Positions 43,297 to 52,946 of a stretch of DNA of 64,000 bases are shown in pieces. The notes beneath the pieces were generated by a model. The model saw nothing but the letters and a program-made list of their open reading frames with translations. It ran no database searches and was not told the origin of the DNA. Numbering within the stretch: position 1 is the stretch's first letter; each line of letters begins with the position of its first letter. The translations under genes and the position numbers were made by a program. Source of the stretch: Butyrivibrio fibrisolvens (lineage in GTDB: Bacteria; Bacillota; Clostridia; Lachnospirales; Lachnospiraceae); contig NZ_CP146963.1 in assembly GCF_037113525.1 (NCBI RefSeq), forward strand, positions 3,286,001-3,350,000. The letters run 5' to 3'.

Positions 43297-43453
43297 GTAC
43301 ATCCTCCATTTATTTCTCTATGTCCATGTAACTGACATGGATAATCTACACCATAAAAACTCAAAAAAAATTGTCCGAAGGATAACTGGTAGAAATCCTC
43401 GGACGATTTGTAATTTTCAAATGATTTGCATATATAGAATTTTGGGTATAGCG

Positions 43454-43682
43454 GAGTATTCCTGAGGATGGGGGTTAATAAATGATTTTATGGTCATGAA
43501 AAGTATATATAATTCAAGGCGTGATATCTGGAATAAATATATTCCGGGATTCACAAACTCGCTTCGCTCAAACAGGTGAATCCCAAACAGAATATATTCA
43601 TTCCATCTATCAAGCTCTTGAATTTAATATACTTTTCAAAGACCATAAAATCATTTATTAACCCCCACCCTCAGGAATACTC
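43454..43682 (+). repeat. Large palindromic element, copy A
   Basis: A 229-bp near-perfect inverted repeat with arms of about 100 bp and a 21-nt apical loop starting AAACTCGCT. It fills the region between the divergent GH3 and LytTR regulator genes (43297-43806). Arms carry GGGGGTTAATAA/TTATTAACCCCC and GGTC/GACC where copies B and C have other complementary pairs. Conserved asymmetric internal loops are CATG opposite CAAAG and GCATGATATCTGG (here GCGTGATATCTGG) opposite CCATCTATCAAGC. Confidence 0.9.
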
Positions 43683-43806
43683 AAGGTATAAGTGAAATTT
43701 CATATATGTAAAACCAGTAAGATATTTAATTGTTTACAATATTTTAATATATTTAAGAGTGGTTTATTGATTTATTTTTCAAAAAAATTGTGATAATGTA
43801 GAGAAC

Positions 43807-44514
43807 ATGATTAATGTATGTATTGTTGAAGATGAGTTAGATGCAGCTCATCTGCTAGAAAGTTATATAAATAAATATGGTGAAGCCAAGCATCAGAAGT
43901 TTGAGGTAACGCATCTGCCTGATGGCATGGACCTTGTTGATGATTACAAGGGGCAGTTTGATATCATACTGCTCGATATCCAGATGAAGTTTTTAGATGG
44001 TATGGCGGCTGCTGAGAAAATCAGGAAGCTTGATCCGGATGTTGTTATCATATTCATCACTTCTACTGTTCAGTATGCTGTTCAGGGATATGCGGTTGAT
44101 GCGCTTGGTTATGTTCTTAAGCCGGTTCCTTATACTCAGTTTGAGCAGATCTTTGATAAGGCTATCATAAGGGTTCAGGCCAGACAACAGCACATTTATA
44201 TCAAGGTTTCAGTTGATGATGGAAGGCAGCTTAAGCTTGATTGTAACAATGTCATTTATATTGAAAGTCAGCGCAATAATGTTATCATTCACTGCCTTGA
44301 TAATAGTTATGTGACTCAGGGACCTTTAAAGAGATTCGATGAAATGCTTATGCAGCACGGTTTTAGCAAGTGCCATAACGCATATCTTATCAATCTGTCC
44401 TGTGTTCATGCGGTGCAAAAAGAGGAAGTAGTTCTTTCTAATGATGTAACTCTTCCTATCAGCCGTGCCAGAAAAAAGGATTTTATGGCTGCACTCACGG
44501 AGGATATTCTTTAA
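43807..44514 (+). CDS. LytTR-family response regulator
   Basis: 235 aa. Receiver domain with D57 (IILLDIQMKFLDG) and a LytTR DNA-binding domain from about 130 (IYIKVSVDDGRQLKLDCNNVIYIES, HNAYLINLSCVHAV). AgrA/VirR-like. The kinase gene starts right after its stop. No AgrB or AgrD-like gene is adjacent, so the signal is unknown. Downstream of palindrome A. Confidence 0.92.
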   Translation: MINVCIVEDELDAAHLLESYINKYGEAKHQKFEVTHLPDGMDLVDDYKGQFDIILLDIQMKFLDGMAAAEKIRKLDPDVVIIFITSTVQYAVQGYAVDALGYVLKPVPYTQFEQIFDKAIIRVQARQQHIYIKVSVDDGRQLKLDCNNVIYIESQRNNVIIHCLDNSYVTQGPLKRFDEMLMQHGFSKCHNAYLINLSCVHAVQKEEVVLSNDVTLPISRARKKDFMAALTEDIL

Positions 44515-45876
44515 ATGTATTTAGTTGAATTTATTGATCCGGCTCAGATTCAGGACACCCCAAGATTTTTTACCGCTTTAGCTGAATGGCTGGCGGTTTT
44601 TATTTATTTTAATATCTATAAGAAAAAAAGATATGACAAGATCTATGTACTCCTTCTTATCGGGACCTTTTTAGCTCAGGTCGGAGTTCAGTTTATAGCG
44701 GGTATGCTTCCGCTTGGCTTTTGGATTCCTTCTATGATAAGTGCTGTTGTACTGATGTACATATCACTTTATGTGGTGCTTGATATTAAGAGGAGTGACT
44801 GCGCAGTTCTTGCAACGCACGCTTTTGTTCTTGCTGAGTTTACAGCCAGTCTCTATACGCAATTGTACGTCTGGAGTGTGTGGATCACAGGTCATGAGGG
44901 ATTTATTGGATCTTTCATATGTATGGCAATAGTATATACAGCTGTTTTCGTTATATATTATCGTTTTGAAAAAGGTAATGTTCCTTCTGACAGAAATCTT
45001 AATGTCACAACCAAAGAAATGATAAGTGTTCTTGCAACAGGAATCGGTGCATTTATCATGTCAAATATCAGCTTTGTAAACAGTAGGACTCCTTTTTCTG
45101 CGACGGAAAATATGCTGTATGTACGTACACTGGTCGATTTCGGAGGGCTGCTTATGCTGATGACTGAGATGGGACGAAGGAATGAGCTTGCTCTCAAAAA
45201 AGAAAGTACAGCGATCAATCAGCTTTTCCAAAAACAGTATGAGCAGTATAAGCAGACAATAGATAATTCTGAAGCTCTTCGTAAAGAGATGCATGATATG
45301 AAGCATTATGTCATGGCCCTGAAAAACGAGGATGATCCAAAACGAAGGGCTGAAGTCCTTGCTGATATGGAACAGGCAATAGCCATTCAGGAATCCTTTA
45401 TGAATACAGGAAATAAGGTTCTTGATGTAGTGCTTACGACCAAAAGTCTCCAATGCCAAAAGAAAGGTATTACTTTAAATGCTATGGTCGATGGTAAGCT
45501 CCTTTCTGATATTCATGTTAAGGACATCTGTTCCTTGTTTGGAAATATACTTGATAATGCGATTGAAGCAACCCAGCAGGTACTGGAGCCTGATAAGAGA
45601 CTTATAACGCTGTCTGTACGAAGCAGAAACAGCTTTATAATAGTTGAATGTGATAATTATTCAGAAAGCGCTAATGTATGCCTTTGTAATGAACAAAAAA
45701 GAGGTATCTTCAGAAATGATAACCTGCCAAGGACTACAAAAGTAGACAGTGTAAGGCACGGATACGGTCTTAAATCAATAGCTCAGGTTGCAGAAAAGTA
45801 TGGAGGTGCCATGAACTGCAGCTATGAAGAAGGCTGGTTCAAAGTTAAAGTTCTACTGGCAGCCGGAGATATATAG
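44515..45876 (+). CDS. GHKL-type sensor histidine kinase (AgrC/CitA-like)
   Basis: 453 aa. Six membrane helices in the first 210 residues, then a coiled coil and a dimerisation helix with EMHDMKHYVMALKNED near 262-277 (His in MKHY), and a GHKL ATPase domain with SLFGNILDNAIEATQQV near 345-361 and HGYGLKSIAQVAEKYGG near 420-436. The multi-spanning N terminus is as in peptide-pheromone receptors. Start codon directly follows the regulator's stop; the GGAGG sits inside that gene. Confidence 0.88.
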   Translation: MYLVEFIDPAQIQDTPRFFTALAEWLAVFIYFNIYKKKRYDKIYVLLLIGTFLAQVGVQFIAGMLPLGFWIPSMISAVVLMYISLYVVLDIKRSDCAVLATHAFVLAEFTASLYTQLYVWSVWITGHEGFIGSFICMAIVYTAVFVIYYRFEKGNVPSDRNLNVTTKEMISVLATGIGAFIMSNISFVNSRTPFSATENMLYVRTLVDFGGLLMLMTEMGRRNELALKKESTAINQLFQKQYEQYKQTIDNSEALRKEMHDMKHYVMALKNEDDPKRRAEVLADMEQAIAIQESFMNTGNKVLDVVLTTKSLQCQKKGITLNAMVDGKLLSDIHVKDICSLFGNILDNAIEATQQVLEPDKRLITLSVRSRNSFIIVECDNYSESANVCLCNEQKRGIFRNDNLPRTTKVDSVRHGYGLKSIAQVAEKYGGAMNCSYEEGWFKVKVLLAAGDI

Positions 45877-45915
45877 TAAAAATAGTATTTTTTATAAAAC
45901 GAAAATAACATGATA

Positions 45916-45948
45916 AAAAGCAGACCGAAAATGATCCGATCTGCTTTT
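45916..45948. terminator. Bidirectional terminator
   Basis: AAAAGCAGA (45916-45924) and TCTGCTTTT (45940-45948) plus inner CGG/CCG pairs; T-rich on both strands. Between convergent kinase and permease genes. Confidence 0.7.
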
Positions 45949-45993
45949 ACTTTTGATAGGTTATTTATGCTTATCGATTTCTATATGCTTATC

Positions 45994-47430
45994 TTATATT
46001 TTCTTTTTATTTTCCTTTTCGATATTAGCAATAACAGGAAGCACAAGTCCAAGTATGATAAGAACAATAGGAGTGATTACATTAAGTGCAAATGTTGTAT
46101 GATTCTTATCGTACATCTTCAGGATACAGCTTGCTAATGTAAGTGCGAAACACCAGCATCCAAAGAATATAGCAACTGCCTGATTCTTAACAAACTTGTA
46201 CTCAGGATTGAACTTATCTCTAGCCTTACGAAGCATGATGTATGCAAAGAATACCCAAAGGTAACGAAGTGGCATACATACTGAATTAAGCTTTGTAAGC
46301 TGTGTAAGAACCTCAGCAGCACCAGATCCAAATGACTGAATAAGGATGATCGCGCCTGAAAGAATAGCTACCATGATGATACCGTTAACATAAGCGCCCT
46401 TGTCGTTCTTCTTAAGAAGAGCTGAAGGGATGAACTCTCTTGAATCTTCGTTATCAAGAAGCATTCTAAGAGGAGCATCAATACTGATAACAAGTGTTGA
46501 AAGCTGTCCGATCGCATTGCAGATAGCATATATGATCATAATAGCATTTCCAACATGATAGTACTCACCAAGCTTCTGGAATGCCCAATATGATCCGTTT
46601 GAGTTATAAGAATTGAAAGATTCTTCGGACTCGTTGATCACAGCAGGATCAAACATCATTCCCATAGCTATTGTTCCAAGGATAGCGCATATAACTACCA
46701 TGATAGCAAGTAAAATCATTCCCTTAGGGAAGTTCTTGCTTGGCTTTTCAACCTTATTTACATAAGGAGAGATCTTCTCACAACCACCAACTGCAAATAC
46801 AAGGATTGAAAGAGATGTAAAGTATTTCCAGTTAAAAGTCGGGATAAGTGCCTCTTTTGTAAACTCCATTGATACAAATCCAGCATTTGGATTGATCACC
46901 GGTGCAGCGAACATCATGAGAATATAAAGAATTGACATGACGAACATAGATGTACCAGCGATTGTAGCAAGCTTCTTAAGTGGGTTAAGACCACGAGAAG
47001 CGATATAGCAGAATACAAGTAAAACTACTAAAGTAACAAGCTGAACAGCCCAAGTCGGGAAGCTGTCATATTTCTCACCATTCTGGAACACAGCCCAGCT
47101 AAGAGCCTTAAGACCACCTGATGACTTTGAAGCAATATAAGTAATGTGGCATGCCCAATATGTCCAACCAGCATAGTAAGCAAGCTTAGGACCTGTAGTA
47201 GAGTGGATCCATGAGCTTACACCACCACCGGATTCCTTAAATGCTGAACCGAGTTCTCCAACCATAAGTGCATATGGAATGAAGTACAGAGCGAACATAA
47301 GGATCCAGCTGAAGATAACCTGAATTCCGTTGAAATAAACAAATCCGTTTAAAACATTTCCGAACCCCCAAACAGTTGAAAACGCAATGAACGCAAGTGT
47401 CATTCCTGTCATTTTCTTTTCTTGTTTCAT
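45994..47430 (-). CDS. APC-superfamily amino acid permease
   Basis: 478 aa with twelve membrane helices. TLAFIAFSTVWGFGNVLNGFVYFNG near 10-34 has the unwound helix-1 glycine motif of APC transporters, and GGGVSSWIHSTTGPKLAYYAGWTYW near 68-92 is close to GadC-type glutamate/GABA antiporters. No decarboxylase is adjacent, so amino acid specificity remains open. Driven by a strong promoter at 47550. Confidence 0.85.
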   Translation of the reverse strand: MKQEKKMTGMTLAFIAFSTVWGFGNVLNGFVYFNGIQVIFSWILMFALYFIPYALMVGELGSAFKESGGGVSSWIHSTTGPKLAYYAGWTYWACHITYIASKSSGGLKALSWAVFQNGEKYDSFPTWAVQLVTLVVLLVFCYIASRGLNPLKKLATIAGTSMFVMSILYILMMFAAPVINPNAGFVSMEFTKEALIPTFNWKYFTSLSILVFAVGGCEKISPYVNKVEKPSKNFPKGMILLAIMVVICAILGTIAMGMMFDPAVINESEESFNSYNSNGSYWAFQKLGEYYHVGNAIMIIYAICNAIGQLSTLVISIDAPLRMLLDNEDSREFIPSALLKKNDKGAYVNGIIMVAILSGAIILIQSFGSGAAEVLTQLTKLNSVCMPLRYLWVFFAYIMLRKARDKFNPEYKFVKNQAVAIFFGCWCFALTLASCILKMYDKNHTTFALNVITPIVLIILGLVLPVIANIEKENKKKI

Positions 47431-47549
47431 TGTTTTTATTCCTTTTCCCTAGAAGTTTTTTCTGCGATCAAAAGCCATATGTATTCTTAAGTTTTTCTGC
47501 CAAAAAGCAGAAGCACTTAACTTACGCATAACTTCAACGCAGAAAAGTA

Positions 47550-47578
47550 ATTATAACGCTATTACGAGTAAATGACAA
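47550..47578 (-). promoter_or_regulatory. Promoter of the amino acid permease gene
   Basis: TTGTCA (47578-47573) and TATAAT (47555-47550) with 17 bp spacing, 120 nt before the ATG. The long leader contains GCTTCTGCTTTTTGGCAGAAAAAC, read in part as a small TCTGC/GCAGA hairpin. Upstream a GCGTTGGC motif occurs twice in 11 bp (47610-47625). Confidence 0.7.
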
Positions 47579-47704
47579 GTTAAATCAAGTATTTTGATAT
47601 ATTTTGCTACGCCAACGCGCCAACGTTTTACCCCTTCAACGCTCTTATGCTTTATAGTGATAAATATAAATGCTTATTTTACAGGGAATTCCAAGTAAAA
47701 TAAT

Positions 47705-47742
47705 AATCCCCTACGATTTACCAAAGTAAAACGTAAGGGATT
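47705..47742 (-). terminator. Terminator of the MATE gene
   Basis: Eleven-bp stem AATCCCTTACG/CGTAGGGGATT on the minus strand (47742-47732 with 47715-47705), with a nested TTTAC/GTAAA, followed by ATTATTTT. Confidence 0.7.
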
Positions 47743-47764
47743 TTTAAACTTATCACAATTTCGA

Positions 47765-49165
47765 TCAGGCTTTTCTAACAAGTGCCCTCGGCACTGTCAG
47801 ATGTAATCTTCTTCTGGGGCTTACCTCTGCTTTTCTCATCCATACGCCGCTAAAGAATCGCAACATACACACGATACTTGTAAGAAGCCAGGTTGCACCT
47901 GTTGTAACCCATACTGACCAGAATCCGAAAAAACCGAAAAAGAGCATAAAATGAGAGAACAGAATTCTTCCTGCCACCTCTGTGATACCGTTGATCATAG
48001 CAAAGCCTGCATCACCGCATCCATTTAACAGTGCCCTTGGAACATAGATCATACCAAGCGCAAGATAAAACGGACTGGTTATTTTTAGTGCTGTGTAGCT
48101 CATCTTTATTACTTCTGCATCTGATACGAATATCCTTGAAATACCCGCACCAAATATATACATTACTGCCACCATGATGCAGCTAAATCCTGCGACAAGG
48201 CCTGCTGCCTGCCAGAAGCCCTTCTTAACTCTTTCAATATTTCCGGCTCCAATATTCTGACCAGCATAGGTCATAAGCGCTGTTCCGATAGAATTATAGG
48301 GCTGCTGTACAAGCTGCTCTACTCGGCTTGTTATGGTAAAAGCAGCTACGACATTTTCACCAAAGCTGTTAACAACGCCCTGAAGCACCAGGCATGAAAC
48401 AGCGATCATTGATGACTGAAGTGAAAGCGGAACTCCAAGGCGGATCTCCTGCTTTATATAATTTCTGTCAGCCTTACGATCCTCTTTTGAAACCTTGAAA
48501 TATTCAACATTTCTAAAAGCGTATACATAAGCCACAACAGCTGATGCATACTGGGATATGATAGTCGCAAGGGCTACTCCCACGACTCCCATGTTGAAAT
48601 TAATAACAAATACCAGGTCAAGTGCGATGTTCAGTATACTTGAAAAGATAAGAAAGTACAGAGGAGTCCTTGAATCTCCAAGAGCACGAAGCGTTGCAGC
48701 AACGCCATTATAGAGCGTTATTCCAAGGATTCCAAGGCATGTGACCCTGATATATGCAGTTGAATCATTGATTATAGTTGATGGCGTATCCAATAGTCTT
48801 AAAAGGACCGGCGCTAGGAAAAAAGCTATTGTCGTAATAAGCACAGACACGGTCGTAAGCACATAATAAGAACTTGCAATCGTCTTGCGGATTCCCTGCT
48901 CATCCTTAGCCCCAAATCTGTGAGATACCAGGATTCCCACGCCATTGGACAGACCAAAACTTAGGGAAAAGAACAAAAAGTTCATGGAACCACATGCACC
49001 AACCGCAGCAAGAGCTGTTTTTCCTACATATTGTCCTACAACAATTGAATCCACCATGTTGTAAAGCTGCTGGAACAGATTACCGATCACAAGCGGAATC
49101 GTAAAAATAAGGATATGCTTAAGAGGACTACCCGAAGTCATATCTACGATCTTATATTTTTTCAT
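47765..49165 (-). CDS. MATE-family multidrug/organic cation efflux transporter
   Basis: 466 aa with twelve membrane helices in two halves. LIFTIPLVIGNLFQQLYNMVDSIVVGQYVG near 16-45 and GIGTALMTYAGQNIGAGNIERVK near 295-317 are diagnostic of the NorM/DinF group in Clostridia. It exports cationic drugs or metabolites against Na+ or H+. GGAGAG is well placed before the ATG. It stands as a single-gene unit. Confidence 0.92.
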   Translation of the reverse strand: MKKYKIVDMTSGSPLKHILIFTIPLVIGNLFQQLYNMVDSIVVGQYVGKTALAAVGACGSMNFLFFSLSFGLSNGVGILVSHRFGAKDEQGIRKTIASSYYVLTTVSVLITTIAFFLAPVLLRLLDTPSTIINDSTAYIRVTCLGILGITLYNGVAATLRALGDSRTPLYFLIFSSILNIALDLVFVINFNMGVVGVALATIISQYASAVVAYVYAFRNVEYFKVSKEDRKADRNYIKQEIRLGVPLSLQSSMIAVSCLVLQGVVNSFGENVVAAFTITSRVEQLVQQPYNSIGTALMTYAGQNIGAGNIERVKKGFWQAAGLVAGFSCIMVAVMYIFGAGISRIFVSDAEVIKMSYTALKITSPFYLALGMIYVPRALLNGCGDAGFAMINGITEVAGRILFSHFMLFFGFFGFWSVWVTTGATWLLTSIVCMLRFFSGVWMRKAEVSPRRRLHLTVPRALVRKA

Positions 49166-49467
49166 AATTAATCACTCTCTCCTTTAAATTCAAATTATAT
49201 TCGTGCCTGTCATGAATAACTCTCTACTTTCAATCTCATTTTTCTCATTTTTTATGAAAAAAATATAAAATCTATATCTTATAGATAGAAAAAAGCGTAT
49301 GATGAATATCAGCAAGAAATGTGCTCAAAGCCGTATAAATGCAGTGTTTATCAGCTTTATCAAGATTTTGGTGTTTATCATGCGCATTAAAAAACTTCAA
49401 ATTATTAAAGCAAAAAATAAGCACTTAAAAACATTGAAATTAGTCACTCGCAACATGAGGTTATGTA

Positions 49468-50331
49468 ATGGAAAATATACAGGAAATCCTTAATTTAGAC
49501 TTTGATGTAAACGTAATACCAACAGAGAATTATCCCCTCAATTACCCCGTCCATTGGCACAAAGAGATAGAGATAATCTATTATCCAAAGAGCTCCGCTG
49601 TAAGCGATAGCCCTATAACAGAAATCTCCGGCAAGGAATACTCTTTAAATCCCGGTGATATCCTGCTTGTATGGCAGGGAGAACTTCACAGGACCATAAA
49701 AAATGCTGCCAAAAGACTTATAGGTTTTCAGTTCGACTCTGCTCTTTTGCAAAGTCTTAATGACTTTATACCCTATATTCCTAAGCTAAGAAGACTTCAC
49801 CTGCTTAAATGCAGCGAACATCCGGACCTTTTGCAGTCTTTATCAGAATATCTTGATAAGATCTGTGATCTGGATAAAGACCAGGATTCTTTTTACAGAG
49901 TAAGGAAAATAATAAACCTTCTGGAATTCATGACCGTTTTGTGCAGGGAAGCGGATAATGCCTATGATAAGTCAGCTTATACACCTGACAGCATCAATTC
50001 CGAAGCCCTCTATAAGATACAGAAATCCTGCGTCTATATAAATAAGAACTGCAATCAGGATCTGTCTTTAAATGACGTAGCCTCCATGGCGGGATTTAGC
50101 CCCAACTACTTCTCCAGGATGTTCAAAGAGACAACAGGCTACAATTTCGTTGAATACCTGATGATAGAAAGGGTTAGGAAAGCTCAGAGATACCTTGGAG
50201 ATGATTCGATTCCTATCACGGAAGTTGCCTATCTGTCAGGTTTTAAGAGCATCTCGACTTTCAACAGAGTCTTTCACCAGATCAAGAACTGCTCACCAAG
50301 CCAGTTCCGTAAATATATGGTTACTGTGTGA
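49468..50331 (+). CDS. AraC-family transcriptional regulator
   Basis: 287 aa. N-terminal cupin sensor (YPVHWHKEIEIIYYPKSS near 27-44, LNPGDILLVWQGELHRTIK near 64-82) and C-terminal AraC domain (SLNDVASMAGFSPNYFSRMFKETTG near 196-220; PITEVAYLSGFKSISTFNRVFHQIKNCSPSQFRKY near 250-284). The leader shares CACTCG..ACATGAGGTT with the intercistronic elements at 20906 and 24148. Target unknown; ktrB follows 148 bp downstream. Confidence 0.88.
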   Translation: MENIQEILNLDFDVNVIPTENYPLNYPVHWHKEIEIIYYPKSSAVSDSPITEISGKEYSLNPGDILLVWQGELHRTIKNAAKRLIGFQFDSALLQSLNDFIPYIPKLRRLHLLKCSEHPDLLQSLSEYLDKICDLDKDQDSFYRVRKIINLLEFMTVLCREADNAYDKSAYTPDSINSEALYKIQKSCVYINKNCNQDLSLNDVASMAGFSPNYFSRMFKETTGYNFVEYLMIERVRKAQRYLGDDSIPITEVAYLSGFKSISTFNRVFHQIKNCSPSQFRKYMVTV

Positions 50332-50434
50332 GAACGCTGCATCTGCAGGATCGTCCAAGCCATTGATAAACACTTCGTTTCAGAGGATACTGACGACACT
50401 AAAATTTGATGATGACTATCATAAAGCATTACTA

Positions 50435-50467
50435 TATAATGGTTAAGTCGTGAATTAATTAACCATT
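50435..50467 (+). promoter_or_regulatory. Promoter -10 and leader inverted repeat before ktrB
   Basis: TATAAT at 50435-50440 with ATGACT 17 bp upstream. AATGGTTAA (50438-50446) and TTAACCATT (50459-50467) are perfect inverted repeats just before the GGGGGGAG ribosome site. No known c-di-AMP or potassium riboswitch fold was recognised. Confidence 0.45.
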
Positions 50468-50479
50468 GGGGGGAGTATT

Positions 50480-51868
50480 TTGAAACTTATCAATGAAAAC
50501 TATAAAGCAAAGGCCAGAATGTCTTCTACCCAGATCATCGTTCTTGGCTTTTTGCTCGCTATCATAGTTGGAGCAGCTCTTTTGATGCTTCCATTTGCTA
50601 CTGCACGTGGCCAGCACACAGGCTTTTCCACAGCTATGTTTACTGCAACTACTTCAATCTGTGTTACAGGTCTTGTAGTTGTAGATACCTTTTCACACTG
50701 GTCAATCTTCGGCCAGATGATAATCCTTATCCTTATACAGATAGGTGGTTTTGGTGTTATCACTCTTTATTCTGAGATAATGATCCTTTTGAAAAAAAGG
50801 TTCTCTCTAAGCACCAGACTCCTGATTCAGGATTATTACAATCTCGATTCCATACACGGACTTATAAAATTCCTGCGAAGGGTAATAAGAGACACGCTCC
50901 TTGTTGAAGGCGTAGGTGCGGTTCTTTATTCTTTTGTATTCATCCCTAAGTTCGGATTTTTGAGAGGTCTATGGATATCTATATTCAATTCCGTATCAGC
51001 TTTTTGTAACGCCGGAATGGATGTTATAGGTCCCAATTCCCTTATCGATTACAACACAAATGTAGCAGTAAATGCCATAACCATCACTTTGATCGTACTT
51101 GGCGGTCTTGGTTACGTCGTATGGTTCGATATCATTGAAACTGCCAAGATCAGCTATAAGCGAGGATACAATTTTATAACCTTCTGGAAAAAAGTTAATG
51201 AGCACACCAAACTGGTCATCAGCCTTACACTCTTTTTACTGATAACAGGAACACTGTTTGTACTGTTCTTCGAATGGAATAACCCAAGAACAATTGCAGA
51301 TCTTCCTCTGGGTAATAAGATCCTTAGCAGCTTCTTCCAGTCAGTTACATTCAGAACTGCCGGATTTGCCACTCTCCCACAGGATCGTCTCACACCATCG
51401 ACCTGCCTTATTGGCTGTATCTATATGTTCATAGGCGGATCTCCTGTTGGTACAGCGGGCGGAGTTAAGACAGTTACGATATTCGTACTTTTTATGAACT
51501 CAGTATCTTTTATCAGAGACAGAAAAGAAGCTGTAGTCTTCAAAAGGTCTGTTTCTCCAAAGCTGATAAACAAAGCTACTGCGATCATTACATCAAACCT
51601 TATCATCACTTTTGCCCTGATAATGGCACTGATGCAGACTGCAAGAATTTCTCTTTTAGCTGCTACTTATGAAATTTTCAGCGCTACAGGAACAGTCGGA
51701 TTATCAAGAGGACTTACACCTAACTTAAGTCTATCCGGAATGATAATAGTAATGATCGGCATGTATGCGGGAAGAATAGGACCTATATCCATGGCGCTGT
51801 TCTTCAAGACATCACACGCTGACAAGAACGATATTAAGTATTCAGACGGACACTTTATAGTTGGATAA
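50480..51868 (+). CDS. ktrB: Potassium uptake membrane subunit KtrB/TrkH
   Basis: 462 aa, TTG start after GGGGGGAG. Four membrane-pore-membrane repeats; the selectivity loops are TTSICVTGLVV near 57, SAFCNAGMDVIG near 172, RTAGFATLP near 290 and SATGTVGLSRGL near 403, and GGSPVGTAGGVKT near 320 is the gating loop of helix M2C. It takes up K+ driven by Na+ or H+ and is gated by the KtrA ring encoded next. Confidence 0.92.
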   Translation: MKLINENYKAKARMSSTQIIVLGFLLAIIVGAALLMLPFATARGQHTGFSTAMFTATTSICVTGLVVVDTFSHWSIFGQMIILILIQIGGFGVITLYSEIMILLKKRFSLSTRLLIQDYYNLDSIHGLIKFLRRVIRDTLLVEGVGAVLYSFVFIPKFGFLRGLWISIFNSVSAFCNAGMDVIGPNSLIDYNTNVAVNAITITLIVLGGLGYVVWFDIIETAKISYKRGYNFITFWKKVNEHTKLVISLTLFLLITGTLFVLFFEWNNPRTIADLPLGNKILSSFFQSVTFRTAGFATLPQDRLTPSTCLIGCIYMFIGGSPVGTAGGVKTVTIFVLFMNSVSFIRDRKEAVVFKRSVSPKLINKATAIITSNLIITFALIMALMQTARISLLAATYEIFSATGTVGLSRGLTPNLSLSGMIIVMIGMYAGRIGPISMALFFKTSHADKNDIKYSDGHFIVG

Positions 51869-51936
51869 AAAAGAACATTTCAAACTTCAGGGAGCTATAT
51901 TACCTGATAGATTGATCATATGGAGGATTTAATAAA

Positions 51937-52596
51937 ATGAAATACAATTCATTCGTAGTACTTGGACTTGGAAAATTCGGTCAGGCGATCGCTGACAAGC
52001 TTCTTGAAAGCGGCGCTGACGTTATGGTAGTTGATAATGACGAAGATATAATCGAGCAGTATTCAGCTAAAGCCACTGCTGCTATAGAAGCTGACCTCAC
52101 AGACCCTACAGCCATTAAAGCAATGGGAATCTCAAATATAGACTGTGCTATCATCTGCATGGGTATGAGCCTTGAAGCAAGTATCATATGCACTATGGTA
52201 GCTAAGGAATGCGGCGTAAAATGGGTCGTTGCAAAAGCCGGAAGCGATAGAATGGGCCAGGTTCTTACCAAAGTCGGAGCAGATGAGATCATCTATCCTG
52301 AAGAAGAAAGTGGAATCAGGACTGCAAAAAGACTTATCGCAAGTAACTTCCTTGAGTACTTTGACGTAAGTGATGAGCTTTGCCTTGTTGAGATGGTGCC
52401 AAAGGATAAATGGGTTGGAAAGACACTTAAGGAGCTCAATCTCAGACAAAAATACGGGGTGAACGTTATTGCCATAAAAGACGGCAAGGTCGAGGAATCC
52501 GTTGATCCGGACAAGCCACTTAAGGCTTGCAATCCGCTCATCATGATCCTTCACAAGAACAACCTGTCTAAGCTGGATCGCAGCATACATTCTTGA
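51937..52596 (+). CDS. ktrA: Potassium uptake regulatory subunit KtrA/TrkA
   Basis: 219 aa. RCK_N Rossmann domain with VVLGLGKFGQAIADKLLESGADVMVVDND near 6-34 and an RCK_C domain from about 140 (SDELCLVEMVPKDKWVGKTLKELNLR). It forms the octameric nucleotide-binding ring (ATP/ADP, c-di-AMP) that gates KtrB. 68 bp downstream of ktrB in the same operon. GGAGG upstream. Confidence 0.92.
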   Translation: MKYNSFVVLGLGKFGQAIADKLLESGADVMVVDNDEDIIEQYSAKATAAIEADLTDPTAIKAMGISNIDCAIICMGMSLEASIICTMVAKECGVKWVVAKAGSDRMGQVLTKVGADEIIYPEEESGIRTAKRLIASNFLEYFDVSDELCLVEMVPKDKWVGKTLKELNLRQKYGVNVIAIKDGKVEESVDPDKPLKACNPLIMILHKNNLSKLDRSIHS

Positions 52597-52611
52597 TGCA
52601 TGCAATGGGAC

Positions 52612-52784
52612 GGCAGATGCCCCTGAAATAATCCTCGAGCTACCTTGCCACTCGTCGTAGGGGCTTTTGCAGTTCGCATTGCATTTATATTGAGGACGAT
52701 AAGTTGCTTTACGATTAAACATACGATGCCCCTGAACACTCCTCGTACGGATTACGCTCGAGGATTATTTCAGGGGCATCTGCC
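52612..52784. repeat. 173-bp element with 29-bp perfect terminal inverted repeats
   Basis: 52612-52640 and 52756-52784 are exact reverse complements (29 bp, starting GGCAGATGCCCCTGAAATAA). The 115-bp interior has a degenerate copy of the arm (GATGCCCCTGAACACTCCTCG near 52725) and an opposing CTCGTCGTAGGGGC. It starts 15 bp after the ktrA stop. It could be a strong terminator or a small non-autonomous mobile element. The rest of the gap to 52946 shows nothing clear. Confidence 0.8.
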
Positions 52785-52946
52785 TGTTTTACTGCGATAT
52801 TCAAAACGTTTTGGTTAATTGGTTCTAATGTACTGTCTCGGACTGCTTTATCGTTAATGCGTAATAGAGCAATTTATAGCCGAGCATTTGGGTTAATTAA
52901 TGATGAGACATTCCACCTAGTAAAGTTATTACGTATAGTTCAAAGC

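Noticed and set aside
43297..43806. Hidden small peptide (AgrD-like) gene upstream of the LytTR regulator
   Set aside because: The region is occupied by palindrome A and AT-rich flanks; no start with a ribosome site and a Cys-containing short frame was found.
49299..49493. 64-codon plus-strand open frame upstream of the AraC gene
   Set aside because: AT-rich, no ribosome site, overlaps the AraC start in another frame.
50332..50479. c-di-AMP (ydaO) or other riboswitch before ktrB
   Set aside because: Only a short promoter and a 9-bp inverted repeat fit; the region is too short and lacks conserved riboswitch sequence.
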